A DNA stretch of 34,103 nt. Origin: an uncultured Aquimarina sp. (GTDB lineage Bacteria; Bacteroidota; Bacteroidia; Flavobacteriales; Flavobacteriaceae). This document shows positions 8,249-15,674 of the stretch, one piece after another. The first letter of the stretch is position 1, and the number at the start of each line of letters is the position of its first letter. A program made the position numbers and the translations under genes. The stretch lies in the NCBI GenBank assembly GCA_937951135.1, contig CALFCI010000128.1, positions 1 to 34,103 of the forward strand. The letters are read 5' to 3'. Below the pieces are notes generated by a model, which worked only from the letters and a program-made list of their open reading frames with translations, ran no database searches and was not told where the DNA came from.

Positions 8249-8285
8249 TAGATCGCTCGCTACAGGAATCAAGAGCCAAAACTTG
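8249..8285. repeat. Dispersed repeat inside the MITE-like element
   Basis: AGATCGCTCGCTACAGGAAT followed by CAAGAGCCAAAAC. It resembles the copies at 5919 and 6723 and, more weakly, 32449. Confidence 0.5.
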
Positions 8286-8288
8286 TGC

Positions 8289-8315
8289 TTAAAAATTTGA
8301 TTATCAAATTTTTAA
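8289..8315. terminator. Perfect A/T-rich hairpin
   Basis: TTAAAAATTTGA, loop TTA, TCAAATTTTTAA: a perfect 12-bp stem. It could terminate transcripts leaving the DUF456 gene, or simply be part of the mobile element that contains it. Confidence 0.4.
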
Positions 8316-8460
8316 AAAACATCAACTACAGATAAATGTACGTTACTCCTAAATGGGGTACAACTTTCTAATGAAATCAATTTAGAAGATAACGACTGTT
8401 ACGCTTTTAAAAGCAAGGAGGGATGTGAGAGTGTTTTCTTTTTTTTAGTAGACACTAATG

Positions 8461-8691
8461 ATTTTATGAAAATATTAACAAAAAAATCAGCACTCGGGAT
8501 ATAGCCCTCATTAAAATTCGATTTCTAATCTTTTACTACTAAAAACCAAAGGGTTAAACATAAATCACTGCCATCTATTTTCACAAACCATTAACATATA
8601 TTTATCTCCTTTACCCTTATTTATTAGTACATTTATTATGCTATATGGCGTCAATAGAAAAATAAATGAATTCACACAAAACAATGATATT
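8461..8691. other. Leader region of the first LRR lipoprotein gene
   Basis: Starts with the right target duplication of the mobile element. The last 40 bp (ATAGAAAAATAAATGAATTC, then a CACAAAACAATGATATT segment) resemble the corresponding leader of the second LRR gene, showing that the duplication extended upstream of the start codon. Probably contains the promoter; I see no gene. Confidence 0.5.
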
Positions 8692-8717
8692 ATGAAAAAA
8701 AAATACTTCAACTTACT
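8692..8717 (+). other. A9 tract causing a -1 frameshift in a signal peptide
   Basis: The paralogue at 10846 starts ATG, seven A, CAC, TACTTCAACTTA. Here the matching start is ATG (8692-8694), nine A (8695-8703), TACTTCAACTTA, which is one base shorter, so the ATG frame does not join the long ORF. One extra A would give MKKKILQLTLVLIAITSS running into the lipobox YISSC. As it stands, translation in the long frame can begin only at TTG 8718, without the basic n-region. Could be phase variation, a real lesion or a homopolymer base-calling error. Confidence 0.8.
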
Positions 8718-10211
8718 TTGGTGCTTATTGCAATCACCTCATCACTATATATCAGCTCCTGTACTGGAGACAATGATCCTGTAACGAAAACTGAAAATGA
8801 CATTACTCAATTTATATTTTCGGCAACTGATAATACAGCCTTAAATCAAGATGTTATTGGGGCTATCGATATCGGTAATAATACAATTATACTTAACGTA
8901 CCTTTTGGCACTGATGTTACAGCACTACAGCCTACTATTACTATTTCTGAAGGGGCTACACTTGATCCAAATACTGCTGCACGAAACTTTAGTACTCCTA
9001 GATCTTATACTGTTACATCAGAAGCTGGAAATACAAAAGAATATACGGTTATAGCAACTTCAATTAATCCTGAAAGAGCCGCTTTAATCGCTATTTATAA
9101 TGCAAATCCAGCATTTCAACCTTTTTTTGGTTGGGATATTAACGATCCTAATTTAGAAAATTGGCAGGGAGTAGAAATGACTAACGACAAAATAACTAGT
9201 CTAACCATTGTTGGAGGGTTTGATACTTTTGGTTTGAACCAAGAAATAAAACTTATAAGAGAAACAAATAATATTGAAGTGCTTCCTGCCGAAATTGGAA
9301 ATCTTACAGAACTCAAAACATTAAAACTTTCTTACACTTTGATTAATGAACTTCCTACTACATTAGGTAAACTTACTACATTAGAAACCTTAGATTTATA
9401 TTACAACCCTAATCTAAATGCTCTACCTGAAGAAGCCAGAAACCTTACTAACCTTACTTCATTAAACGTTGATTTGACAACCATTAATGAATTACCGGCT
9501 GCATTATGTGAACGTTTTTTAGCGGAACAGTTATCTGTATCTCCAGACAAAGCTTTGTGTGGTTATGATACAAGTCGTAAAGAACGAGATGCTTTGATTG
9601 CTATCTATAATGCTAACCCGCAATCTCAATCAGTTTTAGGATGGGATATCACCGCTACTAATGTAACAGAATGGAAAGGTGTAGAAGTAACAAATGGTAG
9701 AGTCACTAGCCTTGAAATTATAGGACTGAGTATTCGACCACTTTGTAAAAGAAGAGGACTTGGTCAACCAGATAACAATACAACTACATGGTTAACAGTA
9801 TTACCTCCTGAAATTGGAAATTTAACCTCATTAAAAACGTTAAGGCTAACAAATAATAATCTTAGAGAATTACCCATCGAAATTGGAAAATTGTCTGTTT
9901 TAGAATCCCTAGATATCTGTACTAATAACATCAATGAGCTACCTTCTGAAATTGGAAACCTAACAAACTTAGTCTATCTTAACATAGGGTATAATCGAGA
10001 CCTTAATGTATTGCCAGAAAGCATAGGTGATTTAAAGAAACTAGAGAGAATTGAAGTCTCAGCAACAGCTATAGAAACTGTACCTAGAAACTTCTGTGTA
10101 CTCGTAGGTGATGGATTAATCGTTACAAGTGGTGGTGGTGAAATCATAGACCAATCCATTTTAATACTTAGTCATTGTTATATAGAGTATCCCGAGATTT
10201 ATGGCCAATAA
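8718..10211 (+). CDS. Leucine-rich-repeat lipoprotein, copy 1 (frameshifted signal)
   Basis: A 497-residue open frame counted from TTG 8718; the ancestral start is the out-of-frame ATG at 8692. The order is a hydrophobic signal core, a lipobox Cys (ISSC, residue 15), a beta-sandwich domain at about 28-112 resembling DUF5018-type Bacteroidota lipoprotein domains (ITQFIFSATDN, VPFGTDVTALQPTITIS, SYTVTSEAGNTKEYTV), and two LRR blocks. Each block opens with ALIAIYNANP and a WDI-W-GVE cap segment that recalls plant LRRNT caps, followed by LP-EIGNLT-L-TL repeats. Probably a surface-exposed adhesion or binding protein. The paralogue downstream has one LRR block. No type IX secretion C-terminal domain is visible. 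Confidence 0.8.
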   Translation: MVLIAITSSLYISSCTGDNDPVTKTENDITQFIFSATDNTALNQDVIGAIDIGNNTIILNVPFGTDVTALQPTITISEGATLDPNTAARNFSTPRSYTVTSEAGNTKEYTVIATSINPERAALIAIYNANPAFQPFFGWDINDPNLENWQGVEMTNDKITSLTIVGGFDTFGLNQEIKLIRETNNIEVLPAEIGNLTELKTLKLSYTLINELPTTLGKLTTLETLDLYYNPNLNALPEEARNLTNLTSLNVDLTTINELPAALCERFLAEQLSVSPDKALCGYDTSRKERDALIAIYNANPQSQSVLGWDITATNVTEWKGVEVTNGRVTSLEIIGLSIRPLCKRRGLGQPDNNTTTWLTVLPPEIGNLTSLKTLRLTNNNLRELPIEIGKLSVLESLDICTNNINELPSEIGNLTNLVYLNIGYNRDLNVLPESIGDLKKLERIEVSATAIETVPRNFCVLVGDGLIVTSGGGEIIDQSILILSHCYIEYPEIYGQ

Positions 10212-10235
10212 AAGATCTAATAAATAACGTTTTAC

Positions 10236-10297
10236 TAATGAGGTTGCCAGAAAAAAATAGTGGATTTCACTAATACCACTTTCCAGCAACCTCATTA
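10236..10297 (+). terminator. Hairpin terminator after LRR copy 1
   Basis: A perfect 12-bp outer stem TAATGAGGTTGC / GCAACCTCATTA, with an inner AGTGG / CCACT stem. It lies 25 bp after the stop codon. The T-tract that follows is weak. Confidence 0.65.
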
Positions 10298-10343
10298 ATA
10301 TACATCCCCTTTTCTTAACGTAAACAAGTACCCTTCATAAGAC

Positions 10344-10513
10344 ACGCCCATAAGAAATCATTGACCAAGGGCTATTTAAATGCCCCATGATCGTAAAAAA
10401 TGCATGTGGTTTTTGATATGTGACTCCTTTGCACACTACTACAATCGTATTTAAATCATAAAACACATTACAATACTCCAGTATCTTTTTGATACTGTCA
10501 AATTAATGGCTCA
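10344..10513 (-). pseudogene. Decayed remnant of a DCC thiol-disulfide oxidoreductase gene
   Basis: About 165 bp align to the inside of the intact DCC gene at 11982-12145. The first 38 bp (from ACGCCCATAAGAAATCATTG to CTATTTAAAT) are identical, and similarity continues through GTAAAAAA, TTTTTGATATG, ACAATCGTATT, AAATCATAA and CAATACTC, then GTATCTTTTTG. Both ends of the gene, including the CxxC region, are missing and no ORF remains. Its orientation and position relative to the LRR gene match the intact locus, so this is the remains of a duplicated copy. Confidence 0.85.
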
Positions 10514-10571
10514 ACAGGAACTATATTCTTTTTTAAAATCGGCAACAGCTTGTTTTATAATTATCATCTCA
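10514..10571 (-). pseudogene. Remnant of a duplicated ABC ATPase gene
   Basis: AGGAACT, then TTTTAAAATCGGCAACAGCT and TGTTTTATAATTATCATCTC match 13949-14012 inside the intact ABC ATPase gene (AGGAACT, TTTTTAAAATCGGTAACCGC, TTGTTTTGCAATCATGGTTTC), with a few bases deleted. It follows directly on the DCC remnant, so the permease gene that separates these genes in the intact locus has been deleted. Confidence 0.7.
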
Positions 10572-10845
10572 GTCCAGTTAATTTAATCTCATTAATTAAA
10601 AAAAATATCAATACAATTAGAGCAAACACCCTAGTTAAACTTAAAAAAATATATAAAAAATACTCAACATCAATACATTCATAGATAATTATTTACCATT
10701 CACACATTTCTCCTTACCATCTACACATTACTTTTATTTTTAATCTGCATTGATTGTACTTTTATCAACTCAAGCTGTTATATATCAAAATATAAAACGG
10801 TATTGTATTCATAGGAAAATAAATTATTTCACAAAAAAATGTATT
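10572..10845. other. Leader region of the second LRR lipoprotein gene
   Basis: AT-rich and without a gene. The 3' end (ATAGGAAAATAAATTATTTC, then ACAAAAAAATGTATT) parallels the leader of the first LRR gene. An open frame runs in from 10750, but the family start is the ATG at 10846. Confidence 0.5.
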
Positions 10846-11733
10846 ATGAAAAAAACACTACTTCAACTTAGTTTGGTGCTTATTGCAATCACCTCATCAC
10901 TATCTATCAGCTCCTGTACTGGAGACAATGATCCCGCAGCGAGCACCAAAAATAATATTACAAAATTTATATTTTCGGTAGCTGATAATGCAACATTAGA
11001 TCAAGATGTTATTGGAGCTATCGATATCGACAGCAATGCAATTACACTTAACGTCCCTTTTGGCACTGATATCACTGCACTACAACCTACCATTACTATT
11101 TCTGAAGGGGCTACAATTGATCCTATAACTACGTCTCAGGACTTTAGTACACCGGTATCATATACCATTACTGCAGAAGCTGGGAATACAAAAACGTATA
11201 CGGTCACTGTAACTAAAGAGTCTAATCTAGATAGTGATAGAGAAGCGTTAATTGCGATTTATAATGCAAATCCAGAGCCTCAAGAAGTGTTAGGGTGGGA
11301 TATTAATGACCCCAATTTAGAAAACTGGAGAGGTGTACAAGTAACTGATGGTAGAGTAACAGGATTATTTTTAGGCGAAAGTGAAAATTTCAACCCATTC
11401 TCACTTCAAGTAACTTTAACTTCTGATATAGGGGATTTAACAAAATTAAAAAAGTTAGGTATTCTAGCTATAAGTATATCAGGATTACCTGACGAGATGG
11501 GGAATTTAAAAGACTTTGAGGAATTAATAGCACAAGGTAGTAATATACAAGAAATACCTTCATCTATGGGGCAATTAAAAAACTTCAAAAGACTATCTGT
11601 ACGTAGAAATGGACTTGTAGCACTCGTTGTGCCAGATGAAGTATGTGCATTAGAAAAAAGTGGGCAATTGGTTATTCAAACAGGAGGGCTTAGTTTTGAT
11701 GGACCTATACCTTATTGTAGTAGTAATCGATAA
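10846..11733 (+). CDS. Leucine-rich-repeat lipoprotein, copy 2
   Basis: A 295-residue protein from the ATG at 10846, chosen because it gives a standard lipoprotein signal (MKKTLLQLSLVLIAITSS, lipobox SISSC) and matches the paralogue. After the Cys come an acidic linker, a beta-sandwich domain resembling DUF5018 (ITKFIFSVADN, VPFGTDITALQPTITIS, SYTITAEAGNTKTYTV), and one LRR block opened by ALIAIYNANP and the WDINDPNLENWRGV cap, with repeats such as LTSDIGDLTKLKKL and GLPDEMGNLKDFEEL. The first 100 residues are very close to copy 1. The LRR part is shorter and more divergent, so repeats were lost or gained after duplication. Probably surface-anchored; ligand unknown. Confidence 0.85.
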   Translation: MKKTLLQLSLVLIAITSSLSISSCTGDNDPAASTKNNITKFIFSVADNATLDQDVIGAIDIDSNAITLNVPFGTDITALQPTITISEGATIDPITTSQDFSTPVSYTITAEAGNTKTYTVTVTKESNLDSDREALIAIYNANPEPQEVLGWDINDPNLENWRGVQVTDGRVTGLFLGESENFNPFSLQVTLTSDIGDLTKLKKLGILAISISGLPDEMGNLKDFEELIAQGSNIQEIPSSMGQLKNFKRLSVRRNGLVALVVPDEVCALEKSGQLVIQTGGLSFDGPIPYCSSNR

Positions 11734-11785
11734 TTTATTAGATCGCTTTTAGTGATACAAAAAGTATTATTTTTAAAATACTATC

Positions 11786-11837
11786 GAAGTACGATGTATA
11801 CTCCATAGGATTGGAGTAACATCGTACTTCTTTTTTT
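11786..11837. terminator. Strong hairpin terminator between convergent genes
   Basis: Stem GAAGTACGATGT / ACATCGTACTTC (12 bp) with an inner ACTCCA / TGGAGT stem, followed by seven T on the plus strand. It ends LRR copy 2 and may also serve the convergent minus-strand operon ending at 11856. Confidence 0.85.
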
Positions 11838-11855
11838 AATACCCATATTTTGTAT

Positions 11856-12299
11856 TCACTCCATAAACAACCCCCGCTGTTGTGCAGAAGGCAATTGACA
11901 TTGCTCTACAGTACCCATAATACGATACCTATGTTTCGCAATAAGATTATATCCTAAATCTGTAATTACTTTAGGAATATAACGCCCATAAGAAATCATT
12001 GACCAAGGGCTATTTAAATATTTCATAATTGTAAAAAACGCTTGCGATTTTTGATATGCAATTCCTTTCTCTACTACAACAATCGTATTCAAATCATAAG
12101 GCACATTGCAATACTCTAGTATCTTTTTGGCACTATCCGACTGATAGGATACAAATCGTATCTGTGGATCAGGATTTTGATTGAGGATAAATTGTACATA
12201 GTGATTACAAAATCCACAAACCCCATCATATACCACAATAATATAATCGTTTAACAAGGTATCATTATCTAATAATCTAGGCATATTATTCATAGTCAA
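11856..12299 (-). CDS. DCC family thiol-disulfide oxidoreductase
   Basis: A 147-residue DCC/DUF393 protein. The family signature is the N-terminal YDGVCGFCNHYVQFIL, a thioredoxin-like CxxC in a DGxCxxC context. The downstream segments IRFVSYQSDSA and FFTIMKYLNSPWS are also typical, and length is normal. These are predicted thiol-disulfide oxidoreductases; the substrate is unknown. The start overlaps the end of the ABC permease gene by 14 bp, so it is the last gene of the minus-strand operon. MNNMPRL (12293) is an alternative start. A decayed second copy of this gene lies at 10344-10513. Confidence 0.9.
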   Translation of the reverse strand: MTMNNMPRLLDNDTLLNDYIIVVYDGVCGFCNHYVQFILNQNPDPQIRFVSYQSDSAKKILEYCNVPYDLNTIVVVEKGIAYQKSQAFFTIMKYLNSPWSMISYGRYIPKVITDLGYNLIAKHRYRIMGTVEQCQLPSAQQRGLFME

Positions 12300-13830
12300 A
12301 AGTTTTTCGATATATTGCTAAAGCCATCATTACCACACTCATAACCAACAACATAATAGTATGCTGCATCGTAGCGTGCATGGCTCCAAAATAATCCACA
12401 AACGCTATCTGATTCAGATTCGCGTATAAGATTACGATAAACAACACCTCAAATAACTTGCCAGACTTTGTTAATGTTCCTAATAACACAGCACAACTTA
12501 CCATAGCGACCCCTCCAATGCTAATATTAATGATTGCTTCAAAATTTGCAGCAATTCCATATCGTAGTAATAAGGGTAAGGCTAATCCTATCGCTACTGC
12601 TAAGCCTGCCAAAACCTTAGCCATAAATACGCGCTGGATCGGTAAATATGCAGTAGATGAAAAACAATGATTATTATAGGTATACTCTCTAGTGACTAAT
12701 CCAGACCATTTTGTTAATTGCAACGCCCATAGCAGTGGCAACACATACGTATGCGCGATATCTAATGAAGATCGAAACATAAAAATAAACCCAGCTATTA
12801 CGGCTAGATGTTGCCAATACGAATTTTGCTTATACAATAATTTGAGTTCTATGATAATTAATGAAAATAATCCCCCCATTTGTGCTGCGCGGTGTTGTAA
12901 AAAAGAATGTCCAAATTGTGCACTTTCTTCAGTATCTTCTTCAACTACTACTTCATTTTCATCATATTTTGATTGCAATGAGAAGCGATGAAAAATGAAC
13001 GAACCTCCAATAAGTAAGGCACAGCATAGCAACATCCACAGTACACGACTTCCTACAAACAGTAAAGAAAAAGGAATGGCTGAAAAAGAAATCATGGCAT
13101 CTGGTTCTTCTATTGCTGCAATAAACCCAATATTCATAAGCGTATCTGCATTAGGCAATTGAGTTTGCACTTGCTGCTCCAGCATTTGCGTGATGTAATG
13201 AACACCTAACATATCTGTAGACAGGAGATTTGTTTGCCCCTCTGGAGTATACAACAACGTTCCAAGAAACAACCCAAAAAACAGTATATACTGTACGATT
13301 CGTTGTTCAAAAAATAATACTTCAAAAAATATAGAAAATACTGCCACACAAAATAATGAAGGTATCGTGATCATAAGGTAAGGAAGTATAAATGTATGGA
13401 GTGTAATTGTAGGGTCATCACTATACAAAACCGTTAACACTACACTCATTCCTATAGCAATAACCGCAATGGTAGCTAATAATAAAAAGTTACTACAGAC
13501 CTTAGAAAACAAATATCGGGTATTCGACATTACAGTTGCCCCCATAAGCTGACCTATACCAAGATCTGCATCTTTCTTAATACTTCCTTGCACTAAAAAA
13601 AACCCAACCAAGGATAAAAACACACTTAGCATAGTTGCAGAAACATGACTTACCCATACCGCATTATACACTCCTGTGTATGCACCAAATCTTAGGGTAG
13701 CATAACTGGCATCGGGTGTTGGCACAAAAGTAAAGGCTCCATATATGCTTACTGCCATAGTAATCAAAAAAGCATAGCTTCGGATATGGCGTATATAATT
13801 TCCAGTACTAATAGGATTACGAAATTGCAT
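12286..13830 (-). CDS. ABC-2 type transporter permease
   Basis: A 514-residue polytopic membrane protein with about twelve hydrophobic segments in two groups, split by a charged loop near residues 285-310 (QSKYDENEVVVEEDTEESAQ). It overlaps the upstream ATPase gene by 14 bp, marking it as the membrane partner of that ATPase. Two six-helix halves suggest a fused dimer-like permease of the ABC-2 type. The transported substrate cannot be read from the sequence; the PadR-controlled context suggests export or stress response rather than uptake. The upstream copy of the locus has lost this gene completely. Confidence 0.85.
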   Translation of the reverse strand: MQFRNPISTGNYIRHIRSYAFLITMAVSIYGAFTFVPTPDASYATLRFGAYTGVYNAVWVSHVSATMLSVFLSLVGFFLVQGSIKKDADLGIGQLMGATVMSNTRYLFSKVCSNFLLLATIAVIAIGMSVVLTVLYSDDPTITLHTFILPYLMITIPSLFCVAVFSIFFEVLFFEQRIVQYILFFGLFLGTLLYTPEGQTNLLSTDMLGVHYITQMLEQQVQTQLPNADTLMNIGFIAAIEEPDAMISFSAIPFSLLFVGSRVLWMLLCCALLIGGSFIFHRFSLQSKYDENEVVVEEDTEESAQFGHSFLQHRAAQMGGLFSLIIIELKLLYKQNSYWQHLAVIAGFIFMFRSSLDIAHTYVLPLLWALQLTKWSGLVTREYTYNNHCFSSTAYLPIQRVFMAKVLAGLAVAIGLALPLLLRYGIAANFEAIINISIGGVAMVSCAVLLGTLTKSGKLFEVLFIVILYANLNQIAFVDYFGAMHATMQHTIMLLVMSVVMMALAIYRKTFDYE

Positions 13831-14695
13831 AGCTCGGTTGTTTAGTGAGGTAAATAAAAGCGTCTTCTAGGGAAGCGGTAACCGCTTGTGAGTTTTCAAT
13901 GAGTTTATCGGCGATATAGCGGACTTTACACGAAGCATCAGATCGATAGGAACTTACTACCGTATGTTGCTTTTTAAAATCGGTAACCGCTTGTTTTGCA
14001 ATCATGGTTTCAAAAACTTTTCCAGCAGCCAAAGTCGTAATCTCTTCTTGAGCGCCATAGGCTACTAAATTCCCTTGATTCATAATGGCCACTTGATCGG
14101 CAATACTTTCTATATCCGACACAATATGAGAGGATAATAGTACAATCTTATCATAGGCTAAATCCGATAATAATGCGCCAAATCGCAATCGTTCCTCTGG
14201 GTCTAATCCAACGGTAGGCTCATCTAGAATGAGGACTTCAGGATCATTAAGTAAAGCTTGTGCAATACCTACACGTTGTTTCATCCCTCCGGACACCTGT
14301 CCTAAAGGTGTTTTGCGATGCGTACTTAAATTCAACTCTTCTAATAATGCATCAACTCTAAGCGTTAATGCCTTTCCTCCCAACCCTTTCATCGCTCCGA
14401 TATAGGCCAAAAATTCTGGTGGGGTCAATTCTGGATACACGCCAAAATCTTGAGGAAGATATCCTAAGGTTTTACGCATAACATTGGGATGTTTCCGGAT
14501 GTCTTTCCCATTTAGTTTAATACTCCCTGAACTCGGCTTACTCAGTGTTGCGATCATTTTGAGTACCGTAGATTTTCCAGCACCATTAGGTCCTAAAAGC
14601 CCTAAAATACCAGCATTAATTTCTAACGAAAAGTCGTGCACTCCGTACTTGTTCGCATTATATTTTTTGGTGATGGTATCTAATTCTAAATTCAT
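13817..14695 (-). CDS. ABC transporter ATP-binding protein
   Basis: A 292-residue ATPase from ATG 14695 (MNLELDTITKKYNANKYG). The open frame extends another 25 codons, but that extension is translated from a heptanucleotide repeat (SPDTRYPIPDTKF), so it is rejected. Walker A is GPNGAGKST, signature VSGGMKQR, Walker B VLILDEP, D-loop GLDP and H-loop SSH, all in the expected order. The C-terminal extension after residue 220 is typical of ABC-2 export ATPases. It pairs with the permease that overlaps it downstream. A short remnant of a second copy lies at 10514-10571. Confidence 0.92.
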   Translation of the reverse strand: MNLELDTITKKYNANKYGVHDFSLEINAGILGLLGPNGAGKSTVLKMIATLSKPSSGSIKLNGKDIRKHPNVMRKTLGYLPQDFGVYPELTPPEFLAYIGAMKGLGGKALTLRVDALLEELNLSTHRKTPLGQVSGGMKQRVGIAQALLNDPEVLILDEPTVGLDPEERLRFGALLSDLAYDKIVLLSSHIVSDIESIADQVAIMNQGNLVAYGAQEEITTLAAGKVFETMIAKQAVTDFKKQHTVVSSYRSDASCKVRYIADKLIENSQAVTASLEDAFIYLTKQPSYAIS

Positions 14696-14732
14696 GATCT
14701 GTTGTTTTAATATTGTGTATGTTTTAAATTTG

Positions 14733-14828
14733 GTATCGGGTATCGGGTATCGGGTATCGGGTGAATTCAAAACATTCCACTAAAGCACCAGAACTGAAAC
14801 CTGATACCCGACACCTAGTACCCGCCTT
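14733..14828. repeat. Inverted pair of heptanucleotide arrays, GTATCGG family
   Basis: Left arm: four perfect GTATCGG units at 14733-14760. Right arm: CTGAAAC, CTGATAC, CCGACAC, CTAGTAC, CCGCCTT at 14794-14828, the same family in reverse orientation. The arms can pair (GGTATCGGGT with ACCCGATACC-like sequence) around a loop of about 33 bp. The right arm runs directly into the GLPGLI stop codon at 14828. It lies between the GLPGLI gene and the ABC ATPase gene. Confidence 0.85.
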
Positions 14829-15562
14829 CAACTCTTCCCTTTCTCTGCCATCCGTCTAAAGTTTTCTTTTTTAATTAACACCTTTTCCAAAGCACTATAT
14901 GTAGTCGATTCCATTTCTTTTTTAATACGTTCTAATTGTAGTTCAAAAGCTGTTTGATCTTTTTCGTACGCGACTTGTACTGCTGTGGTGGATTGAAAAA
15001 AGCTATTCGATTCTAGTACTAAACCGGGTAAGCCTGAGTATAAATAAGGTCCTGCCGAAACAGGAATATCTAAGGTGAACCATACATAGAGCTGAGGATT
15101 ACTCTTGAGCTCGGCTTTTCTACATAAAAACCCATTAATCTCAGTAGTCTCATCGGTAATATCCCATTCCATTGCCGCTATATCTCCTGTAAAGTTCACT
15201 TCTTTTCCCATAAATGTTTCCTGCCCATAAATAACCTTTTTGGAATCTCTATAGGTATACGTGCAATACCCTACTGTACGCATTCCGGCAACCTCTGCAA
15301 TAGAATCCAAAACATAAAGGGATTCTTCTGTTCCTAAATTTTTATATAACGTATAGTACAGTTTATAAGCAGCAGCTTTTCCCATAATTCTTGAATATTC
15401 TTCAGGATCTTTCACCTGTGCTTTTAAAGTCTGCACCATAAAATCAGAAACATTATTAGTGGCATACGAAACCTTTAATATTTTAGAAGGTTGTTGTGCT
15501 AAAGCAGTGGTTATGCACCCCATGCTAAACCAAAAAGCAAATAAATAAGTAAGTGTTTTCAT
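14828..15562 (-). CDS. GLPGLI family protein
   Basis: A 244-residue secreted protein from ATG 15562, chosen because it starts the signal peptide MKTLTYLFAFWFSMGCITTA with ALAQQ after it. The family-defining motif is present as YLYSGLPGLVLE near residue 185. The preceding WFTLDIPVSAGP and earlier INGFLCRKAEL are also standard for the family. GLPGLI proteins are restricted to Bacteroidota and often sit next to outer-membrane receptor genes, as here; their function is unknown. The gene follows the beta-barrel protein gene across a 112-bp structured spacer. Confidence 0.92.
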   Translation of the reverse strand: MKTLTYLFAFWFSMGCITTALAQQPSKILKVSYATNNVSDFMVQTLKAQVKDPEEYSRIMGKAAAYKLYYTLYKNLGTEESLYVLDSIAEVAGMRTVGYCTYTYRDSKKVIYGQETFMGKEVNFTGDIAAMEWDITDETTEINGFLCRKAELKSNPQLYVWFTLDIPVSAGPYLYSGLPGLVLESNSFFQSTTAVQVAYEKDQTAFELQLERIKKEMESTTYSALEKVLIKKENFRRMAEKGKS

Positions 15563-15574
15563 AATACTTTGTGT

Positions 15575-15671
15575 TTTAATCCACATTGTGGAGTTTAATT
15601 CTCCGAGGTTTCCCTCGAAATCTAAAAGCTATTTTTCCGCTGGATGCCTCGTGGGCTTACTCCAGTAGTTG
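15575..15671 (-). other. Multi-hairpin spacer between barrel and GLPGLI genes
   Basis: Read on the minus strand the spacer can form CTGGA...TCCAG (15665-15640), CGAGG-GAAA-CCTCG with a GNRA tetraloop (15617-15604), GGAG...CTCC (15604-15590) and TCCAC-AAT-GTGGA (15592-15580); the last two overlap and are alternatives. It could be an mRNA processing or attenuation element, or a dispersed repeat. Confidence 0.45.
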
Positions 15672-15674
15672 ACT

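Larger units (their letters stand above)
8225..8460. mobile_element. MITE-like element with 9-bp target duplication
   Basis: A 236-bp segment flanked on both sides by the identical 9-mer ATTTTATGA (8216-8224 and 8461-8469). Its ends are imperfect terminal inverted repeats: left CACTAGTGTCCACT, right (read inward) CATTAGTGTCTACT, with 12 of 14 positions identical, followed by A-rich sequence on both sides. It contains no ORF of useful length. Inside it are a dispersed repeat (from 8249) and a perfect hairpin (8289-8315). This is the structure of a non-autonomous MITE or an internally deleted insertion sequence. A 9-bp duplication is compatible with several IS families, and I cannot name the parent. 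Confidence 0.75.

Noticed and set aside
10750..10845. Extended start of LRR copy 2
   Set aside because: The lipoprotein signal and the alignment to copy 1 fix the start at 10846.
14696..14770. N-terminal extension of the ABC ATPase ORF to 14770
   Set aside because: The extra residues (SPDTRYPIPDTKF) are a translation of the GTATCGG heptamer array and spacer. The family start is the ATG at 14695.
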